Counted from the first letter of the stretch, positions 45,274 through 59,897 are shown. The stretch is DNA of 64,000 nucleotides from Geomonas limicola (GCF_014193675.1 NZ_BLXZ01000002.1:496001-560000); one strand, 5' to 3'. The notes: generated by a model from the sequence alone, not told the origin. A program made the numbers and translations.

Positions 45274-46212
45274 TCAGGTCCGGGGGGACGACCTCTGCCT
45301 GGGCCGGCGCCAGGCTTCCGCCTCGATGAATACCTTTTTCACCTCCGGTACCCTCGCCTTTATTGCCCGCTCCAGCACGACCACCGTCCGTTCGATCTCC
45401 CCTGCCGGCACCTCGTCGGCAAAGTCCAGGCTGATGTTTGCCACGATATATTCCGGCCCCATGTGCAGGGTGAGCACTTCGTTCACATGCTCCACGTGCT
45501 CTCCGTGCGCCACCGTTTCACGGATCGCCTGCACGACCTCCCGCTGGGCAGCTTCTCCCACCAATAGCCCCTTGGTTTCCGAGGCAATGACGACAGCCGT
45601 CCCGCCCAAGATGAGGGCGATCACTACCGAGGCAGTGCCGTCGTAGACCGGGCTGCCGGTCCAACTGGTGAGGGCAATGCCAATGAGGGCCACCGAAAGC
45701 CCGAGTAGCGCGGCGGAATCCTCCAGCACCACCAGGAACATGGTGGGATCCTTCCCCTTGCGGATCGCCTTCAAGAACCCGTAGTGCGGCGGCTTCTCCC
45801 GGAGAAAAGCTCGCACCGAGATGACCCAGGACACCCCCTCAAAGAGCATCGAGGCCAGGATGATCAGGTAGCTGACCCCGGGGTCCTTGATCGGGTTGGG
45901 GTGCAACAGATGGGAAACCCCTTCGAAGAAGGAGAGGCCGGCTCCCAGCGAGAAGACCAGGATGGCGACCACGAAGCTCCAGAAGTAGATCTCCTTGCCG
46001 TGTCCGAAAGGAAACTCCTCGTCGGCAGGGAGTGCGGCGCGGTGCTGGCCGTGGAACATCAAGACCTGGTTCCCGGTATCCACCACAGAATGGATCCCCT
46101 CCGAGAGCAGTGCCGAACTTCCGGTCCGCCAGGCGGCCAAGAACTTGACGATGGCAATCATCAGGTTCGCAGCGAGCGCGGCCAGGATGATTTTTTTGGC
46201 AGAAGCTTTCAT
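45274..46212 (-). CDS. cation diffusion facilitator family transporter
   Basis: A 312-residue divalent-metal exporter (Zn, Fe, Co or Mn) with about six helices. GSSALLSEGIHSVVDTGNQ in helix 2 and DPTMFLVVLEDSAALLGLS in helix 5 contain the acidic/histidine metal-site residues; the HGKEIYFWSFVVA block and the cytoplasmic C-terminal domain from about residue 215 (LHMGPEYIVANISLDFAD) are typical. The ATG at 46212 gives the family-like start MKASAKKIILAALAAN, though its ribosome site is weak. It converges with the SAP-like gene. Confidence 0.88.
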   Translation of the reverse strand: MKASAKKIILAALAANLMIAIVKFLAAWRTGSSALLSEGIHSVVDTGNQVLMFHGQHRAALPADEEFPFGHGKEIYFWSFVVAILVFSLGAGLSFFEGVSHLLHPNPIKDPGVSYLIILASMLFEGVSWVISVRAFLREKPPHYGFLKAIRKGKDPTMFLVVLEDSAALLGLSVALIGIALTSWTGSPVYDGTASVVIALILGGTAVVIASETKGLLVGEAAQREVVQAIRETVAHGEHVEHVNEVLTLHMGPEYIVANISLDFADEVPAGEIERTVVVLERAIKARVPEVKKVFIEAEAWRRPRQRSSPRT

Positions 46213-46410
46213 GGCGTCGGTACCCCCATGGAGGACCCGGCTGGCCCGGGGCCAGCAACCAGATAACACACACACTTTCCTTGTCAATGAGAATTCCTGG
46301 CCTCGTTGGCGGTCCTTCAGCCTGATAATTTAGGTATAACGTGCTGAAAATACGCCATACCATTGGGTGGGGTGTTTTTGTGCTGATCCATGCCAATTAG
46401 CTCTTATTAA

Positions 46411-46438
46411 TTGACAAGAAATAATCGTTGAGTATGTT
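46411..46438 (+). promoter_or_regulatory. sigma-70 promoter of the trehalose operon
   Basis: TTGACA (46411-46416), a 16-base spacer and TATGTT (46433-46438), 60 bases ahead of treZ, within an AT-rich patch. Confidence 0.7.
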
Positions 46439-46497
46439 TGATAAGTCTTTTGAGCGGAAGGGCAGCCCGGCATCAGCCGGGTGCGGGGAGGAGCACG

Positions 46498-48366
46498 ATG
46501 GAACCAACCACCTGGCAGTTCGACCTGGGAGCGACGGTACTCCCTGACGGTTCAGGAACCAGGTTCAGGGTATGGGCGCCCAAGGTGGACAGCGTGACGG
46601 TGCACGTGGTGTCGGGGAAGGCTGCGGGGACCTTCCCCATGCAGAAAGAGGAGCGCGGCTACTACTCGGTAACCATTCCGGGAGTGGGAGATGGCGACCG
46701 CTACGTCTTCAAGCCCGGCAACGGCGAACTGCGGCCCGATCCGGTATCGCGCTACCAACCGGCCGGTGTTGACGACGCCTCGCAGGTGGTCGACCCGAAG
46801 CTCTTCTGCTGGCAGGACGAAGGGTGGAGCGGCATCCCGCTCGAGCAGTACGTGATCTACGAGCTGCACGTCGGCACCTTCACCAGGGAAGGGACCTTCG
46901 CTGCAGTCATTCCGCACCTCGACTATCTGGTCGCCTTGGGAGTTACCGCGATCGAGATCATGCCGGTTTCCCAGTTCGGCGGGGACCGGGGTTGGGGGTA
47001 CGACGGGGTCGGCCACTATGCGCCCCACAACACCTACGGCGGACCGGACGGGTTGAAACAGCTGATCAACGCCTGCCACCGCAAGGGGCTCGCCTTCATC
47101 CTCGACGTGGTCTACAACCACCTGGGCCCCGAGGGAAATCACATCGGCGACTTCGGCTACTACTTCACCGAGCGCTATCATACCCCCTGGGGGCGTGCCC
47201 TTAACTTCGACGGGGCGGGGAGCGATGCAGTCCGCGAATACTTCGTGGGCAACGCGCTCTACTGGCTCGACGAGTTCCACGTGGACGCCCTGCGCATGGA
47301 CGCCGTGGACTGGATCCTGGACAACCGGGCCCAGCACTTTCTGCAGCAGATCGCCGAGGAGGTGCACCGCTACCGCGTCAAGCAGCAGCGCCAGATCTAT
47401 CTGTTCGCCGAAAACGACACCAACGATATGCGGCTGATAAACCCCGTGCAGTTCGGGGGGTACGGACTCGACGCGCAGTGGTGCGACAACTTCCACCACG
47501 CCCTGCGGGCGCTACTCACCGGCGAGACTACCGGATATTACGAGGATTTCGGTCAGTTCTGCCACCTGGTCAAAGCCTACACGGAAGGCTACGTTTACAC
47601 CGGTGAATACTCGCATTACCGGCAACGCGGTCACGGCGGCCCCGTTGGCGACCGTCCCACGTCGCAGCTCGTAGTGTTCTGCCAGAACCACGACCAGGTG
47701 GGCAACCGCAAGTGCGGGGACCGCTTGAGTGCTATCCAGACTCTGGACCGGCTGTTACTGGCTGCGGCGGTGGTGCACCTGTCTCCCTACCTTCCGCTCA
47801 TCTTCATGGGGGAGGAGTACGCGGAACGGGCCCCCTTTCACTATTTCGTCGGCTTTACCAACGAGGAACTCCTGGCGGCGATCCGGCGCGGCAAGCATGA
47901 GGAACACGCCTCTGGTGTCTGCGAGGGGGAAATTCCCGACCCTGCGGCAGATGAGACTTTCCTCGAGAGCAAAATCGACGTGAGTCTGCCACGTGAAGGG
48001 GAGCAGGCGCTGGTTGCCGAGTTCTATAGGACCCTCTTGGGATTCCGGAAGAAGTTCAGCGCCTTTCGGGTCTTCGACCGAACCCGCATGGAGATCACCG
48101 GCCTCACCCAGCAGAAGATCCTGATCTTCCGGCGCGACGGCGACGCAGACTCTCTGCTCAGCATCTTCAGCTTCAGTAACCTGCAGGAAAAGATCACCCC
48201 CCAGGTGCCGCCCGGAACCTGGGACAAGATCCTCGATTCCTCGGCAGCCCACTGGCGTGGCCCCGGCGAAGCGGCCCCCCCGGCCCTCACGGTCACCGAG
48301 ATCGGAACCACCTCCTCCCTCACGATCAACCCCTTCAGCGTGCTGGTCTACGCCAGCAAACGATAA
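46498..48366 (+). CDS. treZ: malto-oligosyltrehalose trehalohydrolase
   Basis: A 622-residue GH13 enzyme that cuts trehalose from the end of malto-oligosyltrehalose made by TreY. An N-terminal CBM48-like domain (GSGTRFRVWAPKVDSVTVHV) precedes the barrel. Motifs include DVVYNHLGPEGNH, RMDAVDWI (nucleophile Asp near 268), LFAENDTND (acid near 303) and CQNHDQVGNR (near 398). The ATG follows GGGGAGGAGCACG. It begins a run of five same-strand genes (treZ, GH57, treY, glgE, treS) separated by 10-110 bases, apparently one operon. Confidence 0.93.
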   Translation: MEPTTWQFDLGATVLPDGSGTRFRVWAPKVDSVTVHVVSGKAAGTFPMQKEERGYYSVTIPGVGDGDRYVFKPGNGELRPDPVSRYQPAGVDDASQVVDPKLFCWQDEGWSGIPLEQYVIYELHVGTFTREGTFAAVIPHLDYLVALGVTAIEIMPVSQFGGDRGWGYDGVGHYAPHNTYGGPDGLKQLINACHRKGLAFILDVVYNHLGPEGNHIGDFGYYFTERYHTPWGRALNFDGAGSDAVREYFVGNALYWLDEFHVDALRMDAVDWILDNRAQHFLQQIAEEVHRYRVKQQRQIYLFAENDTNDMRLINPVQFGGYGLDAQWCDNFHHALRALLTGETTGYYEDFGQFCHLVKAYTEGYVYTGEYSHYRQRGHGGPVGDRPTSQLVVFCQNHDQVGNRKCGDRLSAIQTLDRLLLAAAVVHLSPYLPLIFMGEEYAERAPFHYFVGFTNEELLAAIRRGKHEEHASGVCEGEIPDPAADETFLESKIDVSLPREGEQALVAEFYRTLLGFRKKFSAFRVFDRTRMEITGLTQQKILIFRRDGDADSLLSIFSFSNLQEKITPQVPPGTWDKILDSSAAHWRGPGEAAPPALTVTEIGTTSSLTINPFSVLVYASKR

Positions 48367-48377
48367 CGGAGGCAGCT

Positions 48378-50822
48378 ATGGCACAGGAGCGCTACATCTG
48401 CGTGCATGGACACTTCTATCAACCCCCCCGGGAAAACCCCTGGCTGGAAGCAGTCGAGATCCAGGATTCAGCGGCACCCTACCATGACTGGAACGAGCGG
48501 ATCACGGCAGAGTGTTACGCCTCGAACTCGGCCTCGCGGGTACTGGACGGCGAGGGGAGGGTGATGGATATCGTCAGTAACTACGCGAAGATGAGCTTCA
48601 ACTTCGGCCCGACGGTGCTCTCCTGGATGGAGCACGGGGCTCCCGACGTCTACCAGGCGATTCTGGACGCCGACCGCCAGAGTCTCGAATGGCGCTCCGG
48701 TCATGGGGCCGCCATCGCCCAGGTCTACAACCACATCATCATGCCGCTTGCCAACCGCCGCGACAAGGTAACCTCGGTCACTTGGGGACTGAAGGATTTC
48801 GAATACCGCTTCAAGCGCAAGCCCGAGGCGATGTGGCTTGCCGAGACGGCGGTGGACCTCGAGTCACTGGAGATCATGGCGGAACAGGGGATGAAGTACG
48901 CCATCCTGGCCCCGCACCAGGCGGCCCGTTACCGCCGGATCGGTGATCCGGACTGGATCGAGGCTGCGGTCGACCCTTCGCGCCCCTACCGGTGCACGCT
49001 CCCCTCCGGGCGCAGCATCGACCTGTTCTTCTACGACGGACCGATCTCTCAGGCCATTGCCTTCCAGAACCTGCTCTCCTCGGGCGACGTGCTGGCAGAC
49101 CGGCTCATGGGCGGCTTCTCTGACGACCGCGAGGGGCCGCAACTGATGCACATCGCGACCGACGGCGAGACCTACGGCCACCACCAGAAGTTCGGCGACA
49201 TGGCGCTCGCCTCGGCGCTCGCCAAGATAGAGTCGAACGACATGGCCCGCATCACCAACTACGGCGAATTCCTCGAGCTGCACCCGCCCACCTGGGAGGC
49301 CGAGATCCACGAACGGACCTCCTGGAGCTGCGCCCACGGGGTAGAGCGTTGGAACAGCGACTGCGGGTGCAACTCGGGTGGGCACGGCGACTGGAACCAG
49401 CAGTGGCGCGCCCCCCTGCGCGCAGCACTCGACTGGCTGCGCGACCGCCTGGCGGTGGGCTTCGAGCAGAAAGGCGCCTCCTTCTTCAAGAACCCCTGGC
49501 AGGCCCGTGATGCCTATATCGAGGTGATCCTGGACCGCAGCATGGAAAACGCCGAGCGCTTCCTGGCGGCCCACTCCCTGCGCCCGCTGGACGCCGGTGA
49601 GAAGATCGCGGCCCTGAAGCTTTTGGAGATGCAGCGCCACGCTCTGCTCATGTACACGAGTTGCGGCTGGTTCTTCGACGAGCTCTCGGGGCTCGAGACG
49701 GTGCAGGTCATCGAGTACGCCTCGCGGGCCATCCAGCTTTCCCAGGGGATCGTCGAGCAGGGGGTGGAGGAGGCCTTCCTGAAGCGGCTGCAGACAGCCA
49801 AGTGCAACGTGAAGGAACATGAGGACGGGGCCTGGATCTACCGGAACTTCGTGCTCCCCACCCGCCTCGACCTGGTGAAGGTCGGCGCGCACTACGCCTT
49901 CAGTTCGCTCTTCGAGGAGTACGAGGAGCACGCCAACATCTTCTGCTACGCGGTCGGCAAGGAGGACTACCGCAGGATCATCACCGACGACGCCTCCATC
50001 GCCATGGGAAGGATCCACATCGCCTCGGAGATTACCGAGGAGTCGCAGACCATGACCTTCTGTGTGGTGCGCATCGGCAGCCACGATTTCAAAGGGGGTG
50101 TGTTGCCGGTAGGACAGGACCCGGAGGCCTATAACCGGATGAAAGAGGAGATGAGCACCGCCTTCGACAAGGGGCTCTACACCGAACTGATCCTCCTTAT
50201 GGACAAACACTTCGGCACCCACAGCTACTCGCTCTCCAATCTGTTCTGGGACGAGCGGCGCAAGATCATCAACCTGATCGTCAAGGAGAACATGGCGCAG
50301 AGCCTGGAGAACTACGAGAGCCTCTACGAGCACGGCCGGCCGCTCATGGAGTTCATCCAGGATACCGGCATGCCCATGCCCAAGGTGTTCTTCGTGGCGG
50401 CGGAACCCGCCTTGAACGACCTCTTGAAGAACGCCCTCACCCAGGAGGTGGTCGACGAGGACGCGGTGCACAGGATCATCGACCAGATCAGGAAGTGGCA
50501 GGTCCAGATCGATGTCACCAACACCGAGTATTTCATCCGCGAGCACATGGAAGAGCTGACCCACACCATGGTGGAAGACCCGCACAACGTCGAGCTCATC
50601 GCGAAGATCGACAAGCTGATGGGGCTGATCCGCTCGGTGCCGCTCGATATCGTGCTCTGGAAGGTGCAAAACGACTACTACGTGCTCGCGAAGACCGTGT
50701 ACCCGGAATACCTGAAACGTGAGCGCGACGGAGAGGCCGGGGCCGCCATCTGGCTCGAGGCCTTCAGGAAGCTGGGAGAAACCTTCCGCTTCAACCTCGG
50801 CGCCGTTCTGCCGGCCGAGTAG
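48378..50822 (+). CDS. GH57 family protein with DUF3536 domain
   Basis: An 814-residue glycoside hydrolase family 57 protein. The N-terminal YICVHGHFYQPPRENPW is the GH57 region 1; AEQGMKYAILAPHQA and MHIATDGETYGHHQKFGDMA supply regions 3 and 4, with Asp in ATDGETYGHH as the likely acid. From about residue 350 to the end is DUF3536. Relatives are annotated alpha-amylase or 4-alpha-glucanotransferase. It lies 11 bases after treZ, so it probably trims or reshapes the glucan that feeds TreY/TreZ. The exact reaction is not known. Confidence 0.85.
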   Translation: MAQERYICVHGHFYQPPRENPWLEAVEIQDSAAPYHDWNERITAECYASNSASRVLDGEGRVMDIVSNYAKMSFNFGPTVLSWMEHGAPDVYQAILDADRQSLEWRSGHGAAIAQVYNHIIMPLANRRDKVTSVTWGLKDFEYRFKRKPEAMWLAETAVDLESLEIMAEQGMKYAILAPHQAARYRRIGDPDWIEAAVDPSRPYRCTLPSGRSIDLFFYDGPISQAIAFQNLLSSGDVLADRLMGGFSDDREGPQLMHIATDGETYGHHQKFGDMALASALAKIESNDMARITNYGEFLELHPPTWEAEIHERTSWSCAHGVERWNSDCGCNSGGHGDWNQQWRAPLRAALDWLRDRLAVGFEQKGASFFKNPWQARDAYIEVILDRSMENAERFLAAHSLRPLDAGEKIAALKLLEMQRHALLMYTSCGWFFDELSGLETVQVIEYASRAIQLSQGIVEQGVEEAFLKRLQTAKCNVKEHEDGAWIYRNFVLPTRLDLVKVGAHYAFSSLFEEYEEHANIFCYAVGKEDYRRIITDDASIAMGRIHIASEITEESQTMTFCVVRIGSHDFKGGVLPVGQDPEAYNRMKEEMSTAFDKGLYTELILLMDKHFGTHSYSLSNLFWDERRKIINLIVKENMAQSLENYESLYEHGRPLMEFIQDTGMPMPKVFFVAAEPALNDLLKNALTQEVVDEDAVHRIIDQIRKWQVQIDVTNTEYFIREHMEELTHTMVEDPHNVELIAKIDKLMGLIRSVPLDIVLWKVQNDYYVLAKTVYPEYLKRERDGEAGAAIWLEAFRKLGETFRFNLGAVLPAE

Positions 50823-50832
50823 CGGGGAAGCC

Positions 50833-53757
50833 ATGACACAGCACGCCTTGCCACAACCCCGGATACCATCCGCGACCTACCGGCTGCAGTTCAACGCCCA
50901 GTTCACCTTCGACCAGGCACGGGAGATCGTCGGCTACCTGCACGAACTGGGGATCAGCGACCTCTACGCCTCGTCGTATCTGCAGGCCAAGCCCGGGAGC
51001 ATCCACGGCTACGACGTGGTGAACCAGACGCTTTTGAACCGCGAGGTAGGCGACGAGACGAGCTACCAGGCGCTCATGGACGAGCTCACGCGGCACGGCA
51101 TGGGGCACATCCTCGATTTTGTCCCCAACCATATGTGCGTCGAGAGCGAAGAGAACCTCTGGTGGATGGACGTACTGGAGAACGGACCCAGTTCCCTTAA
51201 CGCCCACTTCTTTGACATCGACTGGGCGCCGGTAAAAAAAGAGCTGACCGACAAGGTGCTCCTCCCGTTTCTCGGGGACCAGTACGGCAGGGTGCTGGAG
51301 CGTGGCGAGCTGAAACTGAGCTACCGCGAGGGAGCCTTCAGCATCGACTACTACGGGATGCACATTCCCATCGAGCCCAAGTCGACCTTGGAGGTCCTGT
51401 CGCTTAACCAGGAGCGCCTCCAGGAGCAGTTCTCCGGCGACGCTCCCCCCCTCTTGGAGTATTTCAGCATCGTCACCTCGCTGCAGCACCTCCCGGTATC
51501 GACCGAGCGGGATTTAGATCTCAAGGAGGAGCGCCACCGCGAGAAGGAGATCATCAAGAAGAGGCTGGACCGGCTCTGTCGCGAAGAGCCCAAGGTGGTC
51601 CGCCACCTCGAGGAGAGCATCGCCGTTTTCAACGGCACGGTGGGCGACCGGCACAGCTTCGACCTCCTGGACCGGCTGCTGCAGGACCAGTGCTACCGGC
51701 TCTCCTTCTGGCGCGTCGCCACCGAGGAGATCAACTACCGGCGCTTCTTCGACATCAACGCGCTGGCCGCCATCAGGATGGAGGATCCCGCGGTGTTCAA
51801 CCAGACCCACCAGCTCCTGTTCCGGCTGATCCGGGAGGGGAAGGTGACCGGGGTGCGCATCGACCACGTGGACGGGCTTTACGATCCTTTGGGGTACCTG
51901 GAAAAACTGCAGGAGAGCTGTTTCAAGGAGCTGGCCGGGGCAGAGGCGGACTACCGGCGTACCGTGGAACTGGACCCGGGTTACCGTCCCTTCTACCTCG
52001 CTGTAGAAAAGATCCTGATGAAAGGGGAGCAGCTCCCCAAGGAGTGGCCGGTCTTCGGGAGTACCGGCTACGACTTTTTGAACCAGGTGAACGGCATCTT
52101 CGTGGACACCGAGCAGGGGAAGGCCTTCGAACGTCTCTACGACCATTTCCTGGGATACCACTCGGACTTCACCGAGCTCATGTACGAAAAGAAGAAGCTG
52201 GTCCTGCAGGTTTCCCTCTCCGGCGAGGCCAACATGCTGGGCCACCGGCTGAACACCATCTCGGAGCGCGACCGGCTCACCCGGGATTTCACGCTGAACA
52301 GCCTGGTGCGGGCCATCTCCGAGGTCATTGCCTGTTTCCCGGTGTACCGGACCTACGTGATCCCCGGAACGGTGCGGGAGCGCGACGTACAGTACATCGA
52401 GGCGGCGGTCGCCAAGGCGCAGCGCAAGAACCCGGCGATGAACGCCTCGATCTTCGAATTCTTGCGCGACGTCCTGCTGCTCAGGTTCCCGGAAACCGCC
52501 GACGAGACCGACCGCACCGCCTGGCTCGACTTCGCCATGCATTTCCAGCAGATCACCGGACCCGTGATGGCCAAGGGGCTCGAGGACACCACCTTCTACG
52601 TCTACAACCGGCTCGCCTCGCTGAACGAAGTGGGTGGCATGCCGGGGCGCTTTGGCACCACCCTGGAGGCGTTCCACGGACAGAGCATGGAGCGTCTGAA
52701 GAATTCTCCCCACGCCATGATCGCCACCGCGACCCACGATACCAAGCGCGGCGAGGACGTCAGGACGCGCATCGACGCCCTCTCCGAGATCCCGGAGGAA
52801 TGGGGGGAGGCGCTCAAGCGCTGGAGCCGGTTAAACCGCGACAAGGAGATCCAGGTCGAAGGAATGCGGGTCCCCACCCATCACAAGGAGTACCTGCTCT
52901 ACCAGACGCTTTTGGGAGCCTGGCCGCTGGGAGAGCTGGACCCGCAGCAGTACGAGACCTTCCTGGGGCGCATCCGCGAGTACATCATCAAGGCCTCCCG
53001 TGAGGCCAAGACCAACACGAGCTGGATCAGCCCCAACCAGCCCTACGAGGAGGCGCTCCTGCGCTTCGTGGACGCGATCCTCGCCCGCGGCGGCCCCAAC
53101 GAGTTCCTGGACGACTTCATCCCGTTTCAGAAGCGGATCGCCCGCTTCGGACTGTTCAACTCGCTCTCCCAGGTCCTCCTGAAGATGGCGTCCCCCGGGT
53201 GCCCCGACTTCTACCAGGGGACGGAACTTTGGGACCTGACGCTGGTGGATCCCGACAACCGCCGCCCGGTGGACTACCAGGTGCGGCTCAAGGCCCTGGC
53301 CGGGCTGAAGGCGCGCGAGCGCGACCTGGGGCCCCGCGAGCTGGTACGCCAGCTGGTGGAGAGCCGCGAGAACGGCTGGATCAAGCTGTACACCATCTAC
53401 CGGGTGCTCAACTTCCGCAAGGGCAACCGGGATACCTTCGAGTACGGGGACTATCTGCCGCTGGAGGCCCAGGGTGCCCGGTCCGGCAACGTCTGCGCCT
53501 TCCTGCGCCGCAGCGCCTCGAAGACGTTACTGGCAGCGGTCCCCAGGATGCTCGCCTCATTGGCGCCCGAGCCGGGGCAGCTGCCGCTTGGCGAGGTCTG
53601 GCTGGACAGCCTGCTGTTGCTTGACGGCGCGGCGGGGCGCTACCGCAACGTGATTACCGACGAGGAGCTGGAAACCGTGGAGCACGCCGGCCGGACTGCG
53701 CTCCCGCTGGCGCGCCTCTTCGCCACTGCGCCGGTGGCCTTGCTGGAAAAGAGGTAG
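50833..53757 (+). CDS. treY: malto-oligosyltrehalose synthase
   Basis: A 974-residue GH13 enzyme that converts the reducing end of a maltodextrin to an alpha-1,1 bond. [20 protein letters not shown] and [16 protein letters not shown] are the family start; [22 protein letters not shown] (nucleophile) and the unusually long inserts are typical of TreY. The C-terminus contains [20 protein letters not shown] and a beta-sandwich domain. It starts 10 bases after the GH57 stop, with GGGGAAGCC ahead. It works with TreZ to release trehalose. Confidence 0.94.
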   Translation: MTQHALPQPRIPSATYRLQFNAQFTFDQAREIVGYLHELGISDLYASSYLQAKPGSIHGYDVVNQTLLNREVGDETSYQALMDELTRHGMGHILDFVPNHMCVESEENLWWMDVLENGPSSLNAHFFDIDWAPVKKELTDKVLLPFLGDQYGRVLERGELKLSYREGAFSIDYYGMHIPIEPKSTLEVLSLNQERLQEQFSGDAPPLLEYFSIVTSLQHLPVSTERDLDLKEERHREKEIIKKRLDRLCREEPKVVRHLEESIAVFNGTVGDRHSFDLLDRLLQDQCYRLSFWRVATEEINYRRFFDINALAAIRMEDPAVFNQTHQLLFRLIREGKVTGVRIDHVDGLYDPLGYLEKLQESCFKELAGAEADYRRTVELDPGYRPFYLAVEKILMKGEQLPKEWPVFGSTGYDFLNQVNGIFVDTEQGKAFERLYDHFLGYHSDFTELMYEKKKLVLQVSLSGEANMLGHRLNTISERDRLTRDFTLNSLVRAISEVIACFPVYRTYVIPGTVRERDVQYIEAAVAKAQRKNPAMNASIFEFLRDVLLLRFPETADETDRTAWLDFAMHFQQITGPVMAKGLEDTTFYVYNRLASLNEVGGMPGRFGTTLEAFHGQSMERLKNSPHAMIATATHDTKRGEDVRTRIDALSEIPEEWGEALKRWSRLNRDKEIQVEGMRVPTHHKEYLLYQTLLGAWPLGELDPQQYETFLGRIREYIIKASREAKTNTSWISPNQPYEEALLRFVDAILARGGPNEFLDDFIPFQKRIARFGLFNSLSQVLLKMASPGCPDFYQGTELWDLTLVDPDNRRPVDYQVRLKALAGLKARERDLGPRELVRQLVESRENGWIKLYTIYRVLNFRKGNRDTFEYGDYLPLEAQGARSGNVCAFLRRSASKTLLAAVPRMLASLAPEPGQLPLGEVWLDSLLLLDGAAGRYRNVITDEELETVEHAGRTALPLARLFATAPVALLEKR

Positions 53758-53866
53758 GCGAGGAGAACGACGCGGGAAGGGCCGCCGGACCAGAGGCACA
53801 CTCCCGCAGTGGGAGCGGGCGCTCCCGGCACCGCAATCGACGCTGGAAAACCGACCGAGGTACCCC

Positions 53867-55843
53867 ATGGAAGGCAGAGAACGCGTGGTCATCGAGTCCA
53901 TCACCCCGCAGATCGACTGCGGGCGTCACCCGGTGAAGCGGGTTGTCGGTGACGAGCTGGTGGTCGAGGCGGACATCTTCAGCGACGGCCACGACGAGGT
54001 CGCCGGGGTCCTGCTCTACCGGCACCAGCACGAGAAGGGCTGGCAGGAGGTTCCGCTGAGCCGCCTGGAGAACGACCGCTGGCAGGGGAGTTTCGCCCTC
54101 ACGGAACTCGGCTCCTACCACTACACGATTTTGGGCTGGGTAGACCACTTCCTGACCTGGCAGAAGGATCTCAAGAAGCGGCACGCCGCAGGGCAGGACA
54201 TCGCGGTGGACATCCTGATCGGGGTGCAGCACATCGAGAAGGCCGCGGAGCTCGCCTACTCGGAGCTGGCGGAGAAGTTGCGCGAGACGGCTCAAGCGCT
54301 GGCCCACGCCCCCAACCGCCAGCGCGCCGTCACCATAGGGCTGGACGCTCAGCTCGCCAGTACCATCAGCGGCTGCTGCGCACGCGACCTGGCCACCCGC
54401 TATCCTGATGAACTCTCGGTGACCGTGGACCGGGAGCGGGCGGTCTTCAGCAGCTGGTATGAGCTCTTTCCCCGTTCCTGCGGGAGGGGAGGGCGGCACG
54501 GCACCTTCAAGGACGTCCAGGCCCTGCTCCCGGAGCTTGCCGAACTCGGTTTCGACGTCCTCTACCTGCCGCCCATCCACCCCATCGGGATGACCAAGCG
54601 CAAGGGGAGGGCGAACGCGGTCAGCGCGGAACCGGGCGATCCCGGGAGCCCCTGGGCCATCGGTTCACCCGAGGGTGGCCACAAGGCGGTACACCCCGAG
54701 CTGGGGACCCTGGAGGAGTTCCGGGAGCTGGTGCGCGAGGCAGCGAAACAGGGGCTGGAGATCGCCCTCGATATCGCATTCCAATGCTCGCCGGATCACC
54801 CCTACCTGGCGGAGCACCCCGAGTGGTTCCTGTGGCGGCCGGACGGCACGGTGCAGTACGCGGAGAACCCGCCCAAGAAGTACCAGGACATCGTCCCCTT
54901 CAATTTCGAAACCGCCTCCTGGCGCGAACTCTGGGAGGAACTGAGAAGCGTGCTCTTCTTCTGGATCGACCAGGGGGTGCGCATCTTCCGGGTGGACAAC
55001 CCGCACACCAAGCCCTTTCCGCTGTGGGAGTGGCTGATCCGCGAGGCGAAGCAGCGCTCGCCCGAGGTGCTCTTTCTCGCCGAGGCCTTCACCCGGCAAA
55101 AACTCATGTTCCGGCTGGCGAGGCTCGGCTTCGACCAGTCCTACACCTACTTCACCTGGCGCAACAGCAAGCAGGAGCTGATCGACTACCTGGAAGAACT
55201 CACCCGCGGCGAGGCCCGCGAGTTCCTGCGCCCCAACTTCTGGCCCAACACCCCGGACATCCTGAACCAGTACCTGCAGGTCGGCGGGCGCCCCGCCTTC
55301 ATCGTCCGGCTGGTGCTCGCCGCCACCCTCTCCTCGAGCTACGGCATCTACGGCCCGGTCTACGAGCTCTGCCTGGCCGCTGCCGAGCCGGCGAGCGAAG
55401 AGTACCAGCACGCCGAGAAGTACCAGCTCCAGGAGTGGGACCGCGACGCGGCGGATAACATCAAGCCGGTCATCGCGGCCTTGAACCGGATACGCCGCGA
55501 GAACCCCGCCCTGCAACGCACCAACAACGTCACCTTCTACCCGGCCGAGGACGACGGGGTGATCTTCTACGGCAAGAGCACCCCGGACGGCTCCAACACG
55601 GTGCTCGGCCTCGTGAACCTGGACCCCTTCCACGCCAAACAGGTGCGCATCCAGGTCCCGCTCGAGGAACTGGGGATAAAGCCGGGGCAGTCCTACCTGG
55701 TGCAGGACCTCCTGAGCGGGGACCACTTCATCTGGCAGGGGGCCTGGAACAGCATCCTGCTTGACCCCGCCCAGACCCCGGCGCGCCTCTTCCGGATCCG
55801 GAGCTGGCTGCGCCGCGAGCGAGACTTCGACTACTACCTCTAA
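53867..55843 (+). CDS. glgE: alpha-1,4-glucan:maltose-1-phosphate maltosyltransferase
   Basis: A 658-residue GH13_3 enzyme that adds maltosyl units from maltose-1-phosphate to a glucan. An N-terminal beta domain (about 1-110) and helical insert (about 120-190) precede the barrel. Motifs: FDVLYLPPIHPIG, EIALDIAFQCSPDHPYL, IFRVDNPHTKPFPLWEWL with the nucleophile Asp near 378, and LFLAEAFTRQ with the acid Glu near 405. The RTNNVTFYPAEDDGVIFYGK block is in the C-domain. It lies 109 bases after treY and 14 before treS, tying trehalose breakdown to glucan building. Confidence 0.94.
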   Translation: MEGRERVVIESITPQIDCGRHPVKRVVGDELVVEADIFSDGHDEVAGVLLYRHQHEKGWQEVPLSRLENDRWQGSFALTELGSYHYTILGWVDHFLTWQKDLKKRHAAGQDIAVDILIGVQHIEKAAELAYSELAEKLRETAQALAHAPNRQRAVTIGLDAQLASTISGCCARDLATRYPDELSVTVDRERAVFSSWYELFPRSCGRGGRHGTFKDVQALLPELAELGFDVLYLPPIHPIGMTKRKGRANAVSAEPGDPGSPWAIGSPEGGHKAVHPELGTLEEFRELVREAAKQGLEIALDIAFQCSPDHPYLAEHPEWFLWRPDGTVQYAENPPKKYQDIVPFNFETASWRELWEELRSVLFFWIDQGVRIFRVDNPHTKPFPLWEWLIREAKQRSPEVLFLAEAFTRQKLMFRLARLGFDQSYTYFTWRNSKQELIDYLEELTRGEAREFLRPNFWPNTPDILNQYLQVGGRPAFIVRLVLAATLSSSYGIYGPVYELCLAAAEPASEEYQHAEKYQLQEWDRDAADNIKPVIAALNRIRRENPALQRTNNVTFYPAEDDGVIFYGKSTPDGSNTVLGLVNLDPFHAKQVRIQVPLEELGIKPGQSYLVQDLLSGDHFIWQGAWNSILLDPAQTPARLFRIRSWLRRERDFDYYL

Positions 55844-55857
55844 GAAAGGACGAGGAC

Positions 55858-59241
<3,384 letters not shown>

Positions 59242-59268
59242 GGCGGGTCGGCCGCCGGGAGGTAGATC

Positions 59269-59733
59269 ATGAAAAAGCTGCTGCCACTGCTGCTGTTTGC
59301 CGCCGTGCTGTTCTCCGCCTTCCCGGCGTCCGCCGAGAAGAACCGCTACGCTACGGTCCTCGATGGACAGCAAGAAGTGCCGCCGGTGAAGACCCAGGCG
59401 ACCGGGGACCTCAAACTGAACCTGTACGAGGGGGAGCTCAGTTTCGAGCTCACGGTTACCAATCTCACCAGCCCCGTCGCGGCCCACCTGTATCGAGGTA
59501 AGCGTGGCGAGAACGGGCCGCCGATAGCCGGACTGTTCGGCGGACCAGCCAAGGTCGGCGGGTTCAGCGGGGTTCTCGCCGAATGGACCATCACCGAGGA
59601 GAACCTGTTGGGAGAACTGCAGGGTAAGAAGGTCGCTGACTTGGTGCGTTTGATCCGCGCTGGCAAAACCTACATCAACATCATTACCGGTACCTTCCCC
59701 GACGGCGAAATAAGGGGGCAGATCAACAAGTAG
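59269..59733 (+). CDS. CHRD domain protein, exported
   Basis: A 154-residue protein with a signal peptide (residues 1-23, cut after SA). The body is a CHRD domain: ATVLDGQQEVPPVKTQATGD at the start, AHLYRGKRGENGPP, and the close IITGTFPDGEIRGQI. CHRD domains occur in extracellular and envelope proteins and have no proven activity. It follows treS by 27 bases and may share its message. An intrinsic terminator follows. Confidence 0.88.
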   Translation: MKKLLPLLLFAAVLFSAFPASAEKNRYATVLDGQQEVPPVKTQATGDLKLNLYEGELSFELTVTNLTSPVAAHLYRGKRGENGPPIAGLFGGPAKVGGFSGVLAEWTITEENLLGELQGKKVADLVRLIRAGKTYINIITGTFPDGEIRGQINK

Positions 59734-59758
59734 GCTTTTCGATGCCACCAGAACATCA

Positions 59759-59790
59759 CGCCGCTTCCGGTTCGGGAGCGGCGTTTTTTT
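59759..59790 (+). terminator. intrinsic terminator after the CHRD gene
   Basis: A 7-bp stem (59759-59765 with 59777-59783) with a short inner stem and eight T residues. Confidence 0.88.
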
Positions 59791-59897
59791 TGCGTGGCGG
59801 ATACTGTTCAGTGGGCAGTCCTCCCGCTGGTGTGCTGTGAGAACCTAGCGTGGTGCAGTTCTCTCGCGAATTTCAGGTACCGGTGCCACTACGGGGG